Origin: Arthrobacter sp. ISL-30
GTDB lineage: Bacteria > Actinomycetota > Actinomycetes > Actinomycetales > Micrococcaceae
Reading direction: 5' to 3'
Length of the DNA stretch: 58,766 nucleotides
Assembly: GCF_018613855.1 (NCBI RefSeq)
Contig: NZ_JAGGPK010000047.1
Location: 1-58,766 of the forward strand
Part shown: piece by piece, positions 8,193-17,727 of the stretch
How positions within the stretch are numbered: the stretch's first letter is position 1
Layout of the letters: every line of letters starts with the position of its first letter
Program-made: the position numbers and the translations under genes
The notes under the pieces: generated by a model
Database searches by the model: none
What the model saw: the letters and a program-made list of their open reading frames with translations, nothing else
Told to the model about the DNA's origin: nothing

Positions 8193-10676
8193 TTACTTCC
8201 CGAGGCCGGCCTTCCGCAGCGCCTCAGCCATGGCGGTGTCCGCGGGAGCGGGCGCAGGTTTCCGGGCGGCTTGCTTACCGCCGGACCGATCGTTGCCGCC
8301 TCGGTCGCGGCGCTCTCCGCGGTCGCGGCCGTCGCGCTGACCAGCACCAGCCTGACCACCACCAGCACCGCCCGGAGCCCGGCCCCCAGCACCCCGAGCC
8401 CCACCCGTACCGCCACCGACGCCGGCTTCGTCGTCGAGCCTCAACGTCAGGGAAATGCGTTTGCGCTCCGGATCAGCCTCAATCACCTTCACCCGGACCA
8501 CCTGACCGGACTTCACGATTTCCCGCGGATCCGAGACGAAGCGGTTGGACATGGCAGAGACGTGGACCAGCCCGTCCTGGTGCACGCCGACGTCGACGAA
8601 CGCGCCGAACGCGGCAACGTTGGTGACAGTACCTTCCAGGATCATGCCGAGCTTGAGGTCAGAGATCTTCTCGATGCCCTCTGAGAAGGAGGCCGCCTTG
8701 AACGCAGGCCGCGGGTCGCGGCCCGGCTTCTCCAGCTCGGACATGATGTCCCGGACGGTCGGAAGCCCGAACGTTCCGTCCACGAAGTCCTGGGGATTCA
8801 AGGCCGACGTCGACCCTCCCGCGGCGGCGGAAAGGATCTTCCGCGCCACCGAATAAGCCTCGGGGTGCACGCTGGACGCATCCAATGGCTCCGCTCCCCC
8901 GGTAATCCGCAGGAAGCCGGCGCACTGTTCGAACGCCTTGGCCCCCAGCCGCGGCACCTTCTTCAATTCGGCCCGCTTGGCAAAGGGTCCATTCTCATTC
9001 CGGAACGCCACGATGTTCTCGCTGAGCAGCGGCCCGACGCCGGCCACGCGGCTAAGCAGCGCCGGCGAGGCGGTGTTGACGTCCACGCCCACGGCGTTGA
9101 CGCAGTCCTCGACCACGGCGTCCAGGCTGCGGTCCAGCTTGGAAGCGGTGACGTCATGCTGGTACTGCCCGACGCCGATTGACTTCGGCTCGATCTTCAC
9201 CAGTTCGGCCAGGGGATCCTGCAGCCGCCGGGCGATGGACACCGCTCCCCGCAGCGAGACGTCCATGCCGGGCAGTTCCGCGGCGGCCAGGGCCGAAGCG
9301 GAATATACAGACGCGCCGGCTTCGGAAACCACGAGCTTCTGCAGGGACGGCCCGCCCGCCGCCTTGAGGGACTTGATCAGTTCCCCGGCAAGCTTGTCGG
9401 TCTCCCGCGAGGCGGTGCCGTTGCCGATGGCCACGAGTTCGACGGCGTGCTGACGCGCCAGGCGCCCGAGGGTCGCCAAGGCTTCGTCCCATTTCCTGGC
9501 GGGGGCATGCGGGTAAACGGTGTCCGTTGCCACCACTTTACCGGTTCCGTCCACCACGGCGACCTTGACGCCTGTTCGCAGCCCCGGGTCCAGGCCCAGG
9601 GTCGCCCGGTTTCCCGCAGGCGCTGCGAGCAGCACGTCCCGGAGGTTCGCCGCAAAGACGCGGACGGCCTCGTCCTCGGCGTCGGCGAACATTCGTCCGC
9701 GCAAGTCGCTGGTGAGTCGGTCCAGGATCCGCCCGCGCCAGGCGATCTGTGCCGTCTGATACAGCCAGGTATCTGCCGGCCTGCGGTCCGCAACCCCGAG
9801 GCCACCCGCTACTCCCAAAGCCTGCGCCACGGCTGCTTCGTACCGGGCGCGGGCGGCGGCGAGGGCGTCGTCGTCGGCAGGCTCCGCCTCGGCGAGGTCC
9901 AGCTCCAGCACGCCGTCCTTCTCGCCCCGCAACAGGGCCAGGACCCGGTGACTGGGCATGCCTGACGGCGCCTGCGAGAACTCGAAGTAGTCCTTGAACT
10001 TCTGCCCCTCGGTTTCCATGCCCTTCTTGACCCGGGAAACCATCCGCCCCTGGGTCCACAGCCGCTCACGCAGCGTCTCGGCTAGATCGGCGTCCAGGGC
10101 GACTCGCTCCACAAGGATGGCACGGGCCCAGGCGAGCGCGGCGGTTGCGTCCTCGATTGAATGCTCCGGGTTGAGGTATTTGGCGGCCTCCCGTTCGGGG
10201 TCCAGCTGCGGATTGGCAAGCAGTGCATCTGCGAGCGGCTCGAGCCCGGCTTCCCGGGCGATCTGGGCCTTGGTCCGTCGCTTGGATTTGAACGGCAGGT
10301 AAATGTCCTCGAGCCGGGCTTTGGTATCGGCGCCCAGGACAGCGGCCTCAAGCTCCGGGGTCAGCTGCCCCTGCGCGGCAATCGCCTCCAAAACCGTCCG
10401 ACGGCGGTCTTCCAGCTCCCGCAGGTACCGCAGCCGCTCCTCGAGTTCACGCAGCTGGGTGTCATCGAGCGTCCCCGTGACTTCCTTGCGATACCGGGCG
10501 ATGAACGGGACGGTTGACCCGCCGTCGAGCAGTTCAACAGCCGCCTTGACCTGCCAGGGCTTGACGCCCAATTCCTGGGCGATCGCCGCGTGGATCGAGG
10601 ACTCAGGGTTTATGGCTGAGGACGAGGCTGATGCGGCTGTGGACGGGCGGGGCGTCTGTTGGTTCACGCATGACAT
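8193..10676 (-). CDS. tex: Tex family RNA-binding transcription accessory protein
   Basis: An 827-aa protein with the full Tex layout: N-terminal helical Tex domain from about residue 30 (IHAAIAQELGVKPWQVKAAV, VPFIARYRKEVTG), a YqgF/RNase-H-like domain from about 355 (LGLDPGLRTGVKVAVVDGTG), helix-hairpin-helix repeats near 525-600 (LLSRVAGVGPLLSENIVAFR) and an S1 RNA-binding domain near 670-740 (GTVTNVAAFGAFVDVG). A Gly/Arg-rich tail of about 60 residues, reminiscent of RGG boxes, follows S1 and is typical of actinobacterial members. Tex binds structured nucleic acid and affects transcription; the exact role is not settled. AGGG precedes the ATG by 5 bases. Its end abuts palindrome A2. Confidence 0.96.
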   Translation of the reverse strand: MSCVNQQTPRPSTAASASSSAINPESSIHAAIAQELGVKPWQVKAAVELLDGGSTVPFIARYRKEVTGTLDDTQLRELEERLRYLRELEDRRRTVLEAIAAQGQLTPELEAAVLGADTKARLEDIYLPFKSKRRTKAQIAREAGLEPLADALLANPQLDPEREAAKYLNPEHSIEDATAALAWARAILVERVALDADLAETLRERLWTQGRMVSRVKKGMETEGQKFKDYFEFSQAPSGMPSHRVLALLRGEKDGVLELDLAEAEPADDDALAAARARYEAAVAQALGVAGGLGVADRRPADTWLYQTAQIAWRGRILDRLTSDLRGRMFADAEDEAVRVFAANLRDVLLAAPAGNRATLGLDPGLRTGVKVAVVDGTGKVVATDTVYPHAPARKWDEALATLGRLARQHAVELVAIGNGTASRETDKLAGELIKSLKAAGGPSLQKLVVSEAGASVYSASALAAAELPGMDVSLRGAVSIARRLQDPLAELVKIEPKSIGVGQYQHDVTASKLDRSLDAVVEDCVNAVGVDVNTASPALLSRVAGVGPLLSENIVAFRNENGPFAKRAELKKVPRLGAKAFEQCAGFLRITGGAEPLDASSVHPEAYSVARKILSAAAGGSTSALNPQDFVDGTFGLPTVRDIMSELEKPGRDPRPAFKAASFSEGIEKISDLKLGMILEGTVTNVAAFGAFVDVGVHQDGLVHVSAMSNRFVSDPREIVKSGQVVRVKVIEADPERKRISLTLRLDDEAGVGGGTGGARGAGGRAPGGAGGGQAGAGQRDGRDRGERRDRGGNDRSGGKQAARKPAPAPADTAMAEALRKAGLGK

Positions 10677-10688
10677 TGTGCCCTAAGC

Positions 10689-10717
10689 ATGGAGGGATCG
10701 CCGCATACGCCCTCCAT
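10689..10717. other. Inverted repeat in the tex upstream region
   Basis: ATGGAGGG, 13 bases, CCCTCCAT, starting 13 bases before the divergent tex start codon. It could be an operator or a leader hairpin of the tex mRNA. No known regulator motif was recognised. Confidence 0.3.
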
Positions 10718-10810
10718 CTCGACAACCCCTGCCCCCGGTGCTGTAGTGGGAGGGAACCCGCCGTCGGCTTCTGCTCACCCAAGCCGGCCTTCCGCTGAAT
10801 TAAGGGGCGC

Positions 10811-11110
10811 ATGATGCAGGAACTGCTCGTCATTCTCCAGGAGGGTTTCGACGCCGATGAGGTCGCCCTCACAGTGAACGGCAAGGAGGCCCGGCGGGAC
10901 AGGGACGTGACCACCCGCATGCTGCTCGGCATGGCAGAGGAAGTCTCTGTGGAGCTGCCTGCGAAAGGCGCGACGATCGGCGTCGAGGTTCCCAGCCGCA
11001 AACTCAGCGCGAGCATGAAGCTGCACGGAAAGCCGAAGAGCCTCCTGGTCTCGATCGAAAACGGTGAGCTGGTGCTGCGCGAGGGTACGGGACGGGAGGC
11101 GTTCCTGTAG
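10811..11110 (+). CDS. Small conserved hypothetical protein
   Basis: A 99-aa soluble protein, MMQELLVILQEGFDADEVAL. Translation may begin at either of two adjacent ATGs. An AAGGGG precedes them. The sequence alternates short hydrophobic strands and charged turns (VSVELPAKGATIGVEVPSRK), suggesting a small beta-rich fold. I do not recognise the family. It is followed by a 17-bp direct repeat and a terminator shared with the convergent CBS gene. Confidence 0.6.
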   Translation: MMQELLVILQEGFDADEVALTVNGKEARRDRDVTTRMLLGMAEEVSVELPAKGATIGVEVPSRKLSASMKLHGKPKSLLVSIENGELVLREGTGREAFL

Positions 11111-11111
11111 G

Positions 11112-11153
11112 ACGGCGCTGGCGTTCAAGGCTAGGTACGGCGCTGGCGTTCAA
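11112..11153. repeat. 17-bp direct repeat, period 25
   Basis: ACGGCGCTGGCGTTCAA occurs at 11112-11128 and exactly again at 11137-11153, just after the stop of the 99-aa gene. It looks like a small local duplication. Confidence 0.7.
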
Positions 11154-11168
11154 AGGGCCGGACAAAGA

Positions 11169-11200
11169 CAAGCGCCTCGGAGCCAGCTCCGCGGCGCTTG
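11169..11200. terminator. Bidirectional terminator between convergent genes
   Basis: CAAGCGCC-t-CGGAGC / GCTCCG-c-GGCGCTTG forms a 15-bp stem with one internal mismatch and a very short loop, placed between the convergent ends of the 99-aa gene and the CBS-domain gene. Confidence 0.75.
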
Positions 11201-11218
11201 GTGGGATAAACCGATTGG

Positions 11219-11653
11219 CTAGCTGTGCTGCATCGGTTTCTTGGCAGAAATGTGTTCTACCAGTTCGCCAACACGCGTCTCCGAGTAGTTCCGCGCAATG
11301 TCGCCCTGGCTGATGATGCCCACCAGCTTGTGGTCACTGATGACAGGCAGGCGCCTGATCTGGTACCTCTCCATCATTTCGATGGCTTCGTCAACATTTG
11401 CGTCAGCATCGATCCAATGGGGTGTACCTTGTGCCAGTTCGCTGGCCCTCATATCCCTGGCTTCACGGCCTTCGGCAATGCACTTAAGTACGATGTCGCG
11501 GTCGGTGATGAAGCCATGCAGTTTTCCGTCGTTGCCGCAAATGGGCAGCGACCCACAGTCAAGGTCACGCATCATCACAGCAGCATCCTGCAGTGTCTGA
11601 TCTTCCTTGACGCACTGGGCGTTGGTGGTCATGAATTCACGTACTACGCTCAT
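11219..11653 (-). CDS. CBS-domain protein (two tandem CBS motifs)
   Basis: A 144-aa protein consisting of one CBS pair: motif 1 around VREFMTTNAQCVKEDQTLQD ... GFITDRDIVLKCIAEG, motif 2 around GTPHWIDADANVDEAIEMME ... LVGIISQGDIARNYSE. Such stand-alone pairs bind adenosyl ligands and are common in stress-responsive actinobacterial genes; the ligand here cannot be read from sequence. The start at 11653 was chosen because GGAGGACTG lies directly before it; the frame extends upstream without homology. It probably forms a dimer (four CBS motifs). Confidence 0.88.
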   Translation of the reverse strand: MSVVREFMTTNAQCVKEDQTLQDAAVMMRDLDCGSLPICGNDGKLHGFITDRDIVLKCIAEGREARDMRASELAQGTPHWIDADANVDEAIEMMERYQIRRLPVISDHKLVGIISQGDIARNYSETRVGELVEHISAKKPMQHS

Positions 11654-11769
11654 CAGTCCTCCTTTATCGATTGGGGTACCGACACAGGGGCCTTCGGCTC
11701 TGCGCCGATGGTGCCAGCCTACGCCGGGACAAATGCTCTGGCTAGGCCCCGGAAGGGCCGCCTCAGGGC

Positions 11770-12216
11770 CTACTGTTCCGCGATATCTTCCGCCCAAAGT
11801 TCGGGGTGGTCGCGCTGGAATTCCGTCATCATGTCTATGCAGCGCCGGTCATTAAGTACGACGACGTCCACGCCGCGTGAGCGCAGAAACTCCAGTTCGC
11901 CCGGAAACGTCACGTCCTCCCCCACGACGACGCGGGGAATCTTGAACTGCAGAATGGTGCCGCTGCACATGGCGCAGGGAGCAAGGGTTGTGTACAGGGT
12001 GATGTCCCGGTAGGTCTTCTGGCGACCCGCTGCCCGCAGGGCCGCCATCTCCCCATGGGCGATGGGATCTCCGTGCTGGACCCGCTCATTGTGGCCGCTC
12101 GCGATAACCTCGCCGCCCCTCGCGAGGGCGGCTCCAATGGGAATGCCGCCCTCTCGCAGGCTCTGCTGTGCGGCATGAAAGGCGGCTTCGAAGGAGTGGT
12201 CTACGGTTTCTGTCAT
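11770..12216 (-). CDS. Cytosine deaminase, FCY1-like nucleobase/nucleoside deaminase
   Basis: A 148-aa zinc deaminase of the cytidine-deaminase fold. Motif one is AHGEMAAL (His ligand and proton-shuttle Glu); motif two is PCAMCSG (two Cys ligands). The C-terminus DRRCIDMMTEFQRDHPELWA then EDI follows yeast cytosine deaminase FCY1 closely (DERCKKIMKQFI ... EDIGE, from memory), which favours cytosine over guanine or tRNA adenosine as substrate. GGGAGG precedes the ATG at 12216 by 8 bases. An NCS1-type nucleobase permease is encoded 8 kb away, though not in the same operon. Confidence 0.82.
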   Translation of the reverse strand: MTETVDHSFEAAFHAAQQSLREGGIPIGAALARGGEVIASGHNERVQHGDPIAHGEMAALRAAGRQKTYRDITLYTTLAPCAMCSGTILQFKIPRVVVGEDVTFPGELEFLRSRGVDVVVLNDRRCIDMMTEFQRDHPELWAEDIAEQ

Positions 12217-12365
12217 TCGCGGTGCCTCCCGGGCCTGGGGCATTAGGGACGTAGCCGTTAAGGTTGTGGGGCCAGAATACCCCGCGGGCCGGGGTTGGCC
12301 AGCTTATTTTGTCAGTGGCCCCTGATAGCTTTTCCCCAATAGCTCAACCGTCCTTTGGGGGCACA

Positions 12366-15300
12366 ATGTTCTTTCTCGATGCGGAAGTTCCAGGGCAGCC
12401 GCAGGACCTGGTGTATTCCGCCAGCGACCTCGTGATTGCCGCCCAGTGTGAGTACCAGTTGCTTCGCAAACTCGACGAGAAACTGGGCCGCTTGCCCAAG
12501 GCGGAGTTCCCCGAGGACGAGATGCTCCAGCGCACGGCCACATTGGGCGATGTCCACGAGCACAGGGTCCTGGACCGGTTCGTGGCCGACTTTGGCTGGT
12601 GGGATCCGGCTGCCGGCAAAGGCGTTTACGAGGTCCTTCCGGGAGACGCAACCAGCCGGGCTTCCCTCATCGCCAAGCATGCGGAGTCCCTGGCTGCGCT
12701 GGAATCCGGGGCCGATGTGGTGTTCCAGGCGGCGTTCTTTGACGGACAGTTCCACGGCCGCTCGGACTTCCTGGTTAAGCAGTCTGAGCGGGTCTACGCG
12801 GTGTACGACACGAAGCTGGCCCGGCACGCCAAGGTCACAGCCCTGTTGCAGCTCGCAGCCTACGCGGACCAGCTCCTGAAGGCCGGGATCCAGCCGGCAC
12901 CTCAATTGACGCTGGTTTTGGGAGCGACGCTACCGCGGCAAGATGGTCCTGAGGGAAGCCAAGCGGGTTTCGAGTACGTCCATAGCGACCATCGGCTGGC
13001 CGACGTCCTCCCGGTCTTCCGCGAACGCCGCAGCCGCTTCCTCGACCTCACACAGGCACACCGCTCCGGCTCAGAACCCGTCCGCTGGGGTGCGCCGGGA
13101 ATTACAGCCTGTGGTCGGTGCGACTACTGCAAAGAGCAAGTCACCCTGAACCGGGATCTTCTGATGGTGGCTGGCATGAGGCTCTCGCGGCGCAAGAAAC
13201 TCATCGAGGACGGGATCACCACTATCGATGCCCTCGCAGATCTGCCCGATGCCGGCGATTCTGTGCTGCGGCGACTACGCGAACAGGCCCGGCTGCAAAC
13301 GGGCGTCGGAGTTCCGGACGGAAGCGTGAGCTACACGGACAAGGCCGGCGAGCGGAAGACTCTTGCTTACCGCATCCTGGAATCCAATTCCCTGGCCAGG
13401 CTCCCCCGGCCGGATGCGGGAGACATCTTCTTCGATTTCGAGGGAGATCCCTTGTGGCAGGACCCCGTGACGGGACGCTGGGGCCTGGAGTACCTGTTCG
13501 GTGTGGTCGAGAATCCTCTGAGCAAGGATGAGAAGCCGGTGTTCAAACCGTTCTGGGCGCATGACCGGAAGGAGGAACGCCAGGCCTTCATCGACTTCCT
13601 CGACTACGTAGCCGAGCGGCGGCGCAAGTTCCCGAACATGCACATCTACCACTACGCGGCGTACGAAAAGACGGCTCTCCGCAACCTCTCCGTGCTGCAT
13701 ACAGTCGGGGAGGTGGCAGTGGACAACCTGCTGCGCGACGGGGTGCTCGTGGATCTTTATGACACCGTCCGGCACAGCATCCGCATCTCGGAAAACTCCT
13801 ACAGCATCAAGAAACTCGAACCCCTGTACATGGGCGAGCACCTGCGGTCAGGGGACGTGAAGGACGCTGGCGCTTCGGTCGTGGCCTACGCCAACTACTG
13901 CTCTGCCCGGGACTCCGGAAAGACCGACGACGCGGCGGCCATCCTTGCCGGGATTTCCGACTACAACGAGTACGACTGCCTCTCCACCCTGGAACTGCGC
14001 AACTGGCTGCTGAAGCTCGCAGCCGAACGTTCCATCGAGCCCGGGGAAGTGGGGCAGGCCAGGCCCGAGCATCCGGAAACGGAGCCGGAGAAGTACGAGG
14101 CCGCGCCTGAAGAGACCGCCCTGCTGGACTATGTGGAGGGGCTCTCCCTGGAGGAGCGTGCCCGGCCTGACGGACGGGCGGTGTCCATGGTGGCAGCTGC
14201 CGTGGGCTATCACCGCCGCGAGGACAAACAGTTCTGGTGGGGGCACTTCGACCGCTTGGACAAACCCGTTTCCGAATGGGAGCACGCTAGGGACTGCTTC
14301 ATCGTGGAACTCGGCGAAGTGGTCCGGGACTGGGCGAAGCCCACTCCTCGCAGCAACCCGACCCGGACCCTTCGCCTCTTCGGCAGGGCGGCCGACGGCT
14401 CGGGTTTCGCCCCAGGGAAGACATACTTCCGCATGTACGCTCCTCCCCTGCCGGAGGCCATGGACGGAAAACAGGTCAGTGCCTTGGGCAGGTCGGGGGG
14501 TTCCGGGACTGAAATCCTAAGTATCGGCGACACTGCCGACGAGATCAGCGCTGCCGCGATCAGCGCTGGCGGGGGCGCCGCCGTGCATGACAGCGTGACT
14601 GACATCCTGCTTGTTTCCGAACGATTGCCCCGGAACGCTTCACCGTTTACCCAGCTGCCCATGGCCTTGACTCCTGACGCCCCGGTCGCGACAGACGCGC
14701 TAAAGGCAGCCCTCGCGGAGCTCGCGGTCAAGGTCCGGGAAACGCTGCCGTCCTGGCCGGATTATCCCGGCCTGGACCTCCTGCGACGCCGGCCGCCCCG
14801 GCTACGCAGCCTTGCCGGGCTCCCGCGAGTCGAGTCCGGACCGAGCGCCTACCAGGACGCGATAACTGCCGCCGTCATGGACCTTGACCACTCCTACCTC
14901 GCAGTGCAGGGCCCGCCCGGAACCGGGAAGACCTACGTTGGCTCACAGGTCATTGCGAGGCTGGTGGAACGCGGCTGGAAAGTGGGCGTGGTGGCCCAGT
15001 CGCACGCCGTCATTGAACACTTCCTGTGCGCCGCCGTGGAAAAAGCGGGCCTCGACCCGGCCCTGGTTGCCAAGGAAGTGAAGCACGAGGATCCCCTGCC
15101 CTGGACTTCCTGCGCCAAGGAAGACGTCGACCGGCTGCTGGGATCGTCCGGCGGTGGCCTCATCGGCGGAACCGCCTGGACGATGACCGGCCGATCTATT
15201 CCTCCCGGCACGTTCGACCTGCTGGTCATAGATGAGGCGGGCCAGTTCTCGCTGGCTAACACACTTGCCGTAAGCCGCTCCACTAAGAGGCTGCTGCTGC

Positions 15301-16061
15301 TCGGCGACCCGCAGCAACTTCCGCAGGTCACCCAGGGAACCCATCCGGAGCCGGTTGACGAATCCGCGCTCGGATGGCTGGCGGATGGGCATCACACCCT
15401 CCCGCCGGAGCTTGGCTACTTCCTGGCAACGTCCTGGCGGATGCACCCGGACCTCTGCGAAGCCGTCTCCGATCTGTCCTACGACGGCCGCCTGCACTCC
15501 GCCCCTATTGCGACGACGCGCCAACTGGAGGGAGCACCGGCGGGAGTCGAATGTGTCTACGTTTCCCACAGCGGAAACTCCACGCAATCAGTCGAAGAAG
15601 CCGCAGAGGTGGTTCGGCAGGTCCAGACGCACCTCGGACTTCCGTGGCTGGATCCCAAGGAATCCCCAGTACCGCGGCCCCTCGACGCGGCGGACATCCT
15701 GGTAGTCGCGGCCTACAACGCCCAGGTCCAGCTCATCCAACGCGAGCTGAGGCAAGCGGGGTTTGGCCGCGTCAGGGTGGGCACGGTGGACAAGTTCCAA
15801 GGCCAGGAAGCCCCGATCGTTATTGTGTCCATGGCTGCTTCCGCAGCGCGGGAGGTCCCCCGCGGCATGGAATTCCTGCTATCACGCAACCGCGTGAATG
15901 TGGCGGTGTCGCGTGGACAGTGGCGGGCCGTCATCGTTCGGTCACCGGAGCTGACCAACTACCTCCCCACTCACCCTGAAGGGCTGGAACATCTGGGCGG
16001 GTTCGTGGGGCTGTGCCAGAACGCTCGAACCTCAAGCGAATCCAGGCTGATCGGAAGCTAG
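12366..16061 (+). CDS. TM0106-family RecB-like nuclease fused to SF1 helicase
   Basis: A 1231-aa protein. The N-terminal region (about 1-250) has RecB/Cas4-like nuclease features, GRSDFLVK near 131 and VYDTKLARHAK near 146. Next comes a cysteine cluster (CGRCDYC) and an RNase-H-like exonuclease region (DIFFDFEGDPLWQDP near 352, YHYAAYEKTAL). The C-terminal half is an Upf1/DNA2-type SF1 helicase: Walker A GPPGTGKTYVG near 847, Walker B LLVIDEAGQFS near 951, motif III LLLLGDPQQLPQV near 979, GTVDKFQGQE near 1138 and RNRVNVAVSRGQ near 1172. Start 12366 has GGGGG upstream; the frame is open 34 codons further. It is a presumed DNA-repair enzyme; it stands alone between the cytosine deaminase gene and palindrome B2. 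Confidence 0.88.
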   Translation: MFFLDAEVPGQPQDLVYSASDLVIAAQCEYQLLRKLDEKLGRLPKAEFPEDEMLQRTATLGDVHEHRVLDRFVADFGWWDPAAGKGVYEVLPGDATSRASLIAKHAESLAALESGADVVFQAAFFDGQFHGRSDFLVKQSERVYAVYDTKLARHAKVTALLQLAAYADQLLKAGIQPAPQLTLVLGATLPRQDGPEGSQAGFEYVHSDHRLADVLPVFRERRSRFLDLTQAHRSGSEPVRWGAPGITACGRCDYCKEQVTLNRDLLMVAGMRLSRRKKLIEDGITTIDALADLPDAGDSVLRRLREQARLQTGVGVPDGSVSYTDKAGERKTLAYRILESNSLARLPRPDAGDIFFDFEGDPLWQDPVTGRWGLEYLFGVVENPLSKDEKPVFKPFWAHDRKEERQAFIDFLDYVAERRRKFPNMHIYHYAAYEKTALRNLSVLHTVGEVAVDNLLRDGVLVDLYDTVRHSIRISENSYSIKKLEPLYMGEHLRSGDVKDAGASVVAYANYCSARDSGKTDDAAAILAGISDYNEYDCLSTLELRNWLLKLAAERSIEPGEVGQARPEHPETEPEKYEAAPEETALLDYVEGLSLEERARPDGRAVSMVAAAVGYHRREDKQFWWGHFDRLDKPVSEWEHARDCFIVELGEVVRDWAKPTPRSNPTRTLRLFGRAADGSGFAPGKTYFRMYAPPLPEAMDGKQVSALGRSGGSGTEILSIGDTADEISAAAISAGGGAAVHDSVTDILLVSERLPRNASPFTQLPMALTPDAPVATDALKAALAELAVKVRETLPSWPDYPGLDLLRRRPPRLRSLAGLPRVESGPSAYQDAITAAVMDLDHSYLAVQGPPGTGKTYVGSQVIARLVERGWKVGVVAQSHAVIEHFLCAAVEKAGLDPALVAKEVKHEDPLPWTSCAKEDVDRLLGSSGGGLIGGTAWTMTGRSIPPGTFDLLVIDEAGQFSLANTLAVSRSTKRLLLLGDPQQLPQVTQGTHPEPVDESALGWLADGHHTLPPELGYFLATSWRMHPDLCEAVSDLSYDGRLHSAPIATTRQLEGAPAGVECVYVSHSGNSTQSVEEAAEVVRQVQTHLGLPWLDPKESPVPRPLDAADILVVAAYNAQVQLIQRELRQAGFGRVRVGTVDKFQGQEAPIVIVSMAASAAREVPRGMEFLLSRNRVNVAVSRGQWRAVIVRSPELTNYLPTHPEGLEHLGGFVGLCQNARTSSESRLIGS

Positions 16062-16088
16062 GGCGAGGCCTGCATCGCTCGCTGATGT

Positions 16089-16156
16089 CCCAAACTGGCT
16101 AGCAGTTGTTGTCGTCATCGGAGCCGATAACGACAACAACTGCGACCTAGATGGGG
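16089..16156. repeat. Family-B palindrome (copy B2)
   Basis: Arms around CTAGCAGTTGTTGTCG and CGACAACAACTGCGACCTAG flank a loop of about 15 bases. It lies between the convergent ends of the nuclease-helicase gene and the Old Yellow Enzyme gene, ending 5 bases from the latter's stop. Confidence 0.8.
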
Positions 16157-16160
16157 TTCG

Positions 16161-17240
16161 TTAGCTCAGGGTTTCTTCGTAGAACGGGTAGTCCGTGTAA
16201 CCCTTCGCGCCCTGGCCGTAGAACGTGCTCGCGTCGGGCTCGTTGAGAGGCAACCCTTCACGCCAGCGGCGAGCCAGGTCCGGGTTGGCGATGGCAGGAC
16301 GGCCGACGACGACGGCATCGGCGTGTCCGTCAGCGACGAGGGCAAAGGCCTCATCCCTGGACGTGATCACGCCGAAGCCGGTGTTGACGAGGAAGGTACC
16401 CCGGAACCGCTCGCGCAGGTTCTGCACCAGTTCACCAGCCGGTTCGTGATGAAGGATGCTGAGGTAGGCGAGGTTGAGCGGGGCGATGGAGTCCACCAGT
16501 ACCTCGTAGGTGGCGCGGACGTCGGCCGCGTCGGTTTCGGCGATGCCCTGGACGTTGTGCTCGGGCGAGATGCGGATGCCGACCCGGTTGGCACCCAAGG
16601 CGGCCACAACTGCATTGACGGTTTCGATGACGAAGCGGGCTCGGTTTTCGGGCGAACCACCGTAGCTGTCCGTGCGAATGTTCGCATTGGGCGCGAGGAA
16701 TTCGTTTAGAAGGTAACCGTTGGCCGAGTGCAGCTCAACGCCGTCGAATCCTGCCTCAATCGCATTCTGAGATGCCGCGACAATTTCCTGGATAACAGCG
16801 GGAAGCTCATCACTGCCCAGCTCCCGCGGCACCGGATAGGCCCTCTTGCCGATTTCAGTGTGGACTTCTCCATCAATTGCGACGGCACTGGGAGCAACGA
16901 TCTCGTGTCCCCCAGTAATGTCCGGATGGGACACGCGTCCGCCATGCATGATCTGGGCAAACATCCGGCCGCCCTCAGCGCGGACGGCGGCAGTCACCTT
17001 GGACCAGCCTTCGACCTGTTCAGGTGTAACGAGTCCGGGCTGGCCCGGGTAGGAACGTCCTGCCGGCGCCGGGTAGATGCCCTCGCTGACGATCAGGCCC
17101 AAGGAGGCCCGCTGACGGTAATGCTCCACGACCAGGGGGCCGGGCACACCTTCCTTGCCGGAGCGCACGCGGGTGAGGGGCGCCATTACCAGGCGGTTGG
17201 GCAGTTCGAGCTCACCGAGAGCCAAAGGGGAAAACAGCAT
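16161..17240 (-). CDS. Old Yellow Enzyme family ene-reductase (alkene reductase)
   Basis: A 359-aa FMN-dependent TIM-barrel enzyme that reduces activated C=C bonds or nitro esters with NAD(P)H (NemA/XenB-like class). Visible markers: LFSPLALGELELPNRLVMAP at the N-terminus, QIMHGGRVSHPD, the substrate/catalytic stretch HSANGYLLNEFLAP near residue 170, RTDSYGGSPENRARF, and VVVGRPAIANPDLARR of the phosphate-binding end. Of three closely spaced starts, the ATG at 17240 has AAAGG at suitable distance. It is divergent from the arsR-CDF operon, with a 124-base shared upstream region. Confidence 0.92.
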   Translation of the reverse strand: MLFSPLALGELELPNRLVMAPLTRVRSGKEGVPGPLVVEHYRQRASLGLIVSEGIYPAPAGRSYPGQPGLVTPEQVEGWSKVTAAVRAEGGRMFAQIMHGGRVSHPDITGGHEIVAPSAVAIDGEVHTEIGKRAYPVPRELGSDELPAVIQEIVAASQNAIEAGFDGVELHSANGYLLNEFLAPNANIRTDSYGGSPENRARFVIETVNAVVAALGANRVGIRISPEHNVQGIAETDAADVRATYEVLVDSIAPLNLAYLSILHHEPAGELVQNLRERFRGTFLVNTGFGVITSRDEAFALVADGHADAVVVGRPAIANPDLARRWREGLPLNEPDASTFYGQGAKGYTDYPFYEETLS

Positions 17241-17364
17241 GCGCATACCTTTCAAAGCGGAATGGATTCATGCTTGGCAACTGCAGCGCGTGTGCAACTA
17301 TTCCGGTTGAGAGAGGGATCACAAGTAGGAAGCAGGAATTCCAGACTTGTGAAAGAATCTGCGC

Positions 17365-17727
17365 ATGAATGCATATAAGCGATCATGCTCGTTGGATGTC
17401 GACAGCCAATATGTGGAACTCGCTGTCGAGGTCTTCGCCATGCTTGCCGATGCAACACGAGTTCGAATTATCCTGGCCCTACGTGGCGGTGAAATGGCGG
17501 TGGGTGCCCTCGCCGATGTAGTCGGGAAATCGCCAGCGGCGGTTTCACAGCACTTGGCGAAGATGCGCCTGGCACGGATGGTTTCGACCCGGCAGGACGG
17601 TACAAAGGTCCTGTATAGGTTGGAAAACGAGCATGCTCGCCAGCTCGTGGCAGACGCTATTTTCCAGGCGGAACACGCCCTCGGCGGACAGCCCTCCCAC
17701 CACCGCAGGGGCACGGCGGCCTCATGA
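17365..17727 (+). CDS. ArsR/SmtB-family metal-responsive repressor
   Basis: A 120-aa winged-helix repressor with FAMLADATRVRIILALR, then the recognition helix SPAAVSQHLAKMRLARMV and wing RQDGTKVLYRLEN. The last helix, LVADAIFQAEHALGGQPSHH, supplies Asp/His residues at spacing like the alpha-5 zinc/nickel site of SmtB/NmtR-type sensors. The stop overlaps the start of the CDF transporter (ATGA), so it almost certainly represses that operon and is released by metal. An imperfect inverted repeat (CATGA ... TCATG, 17364-17387) sits right at its start codon and could be the operator. Confidence 0.88.
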   Translation: MNAYKRSCSLDVDSQYVELAVEVFAMLADATRVRIILALRGGEMAVGALADVVGKSPAAVSQHLAKMRLARMVSTRQDGTKVLYRLENEHARQLVADAIFQAEHALGGQPSHHRRGTAAS

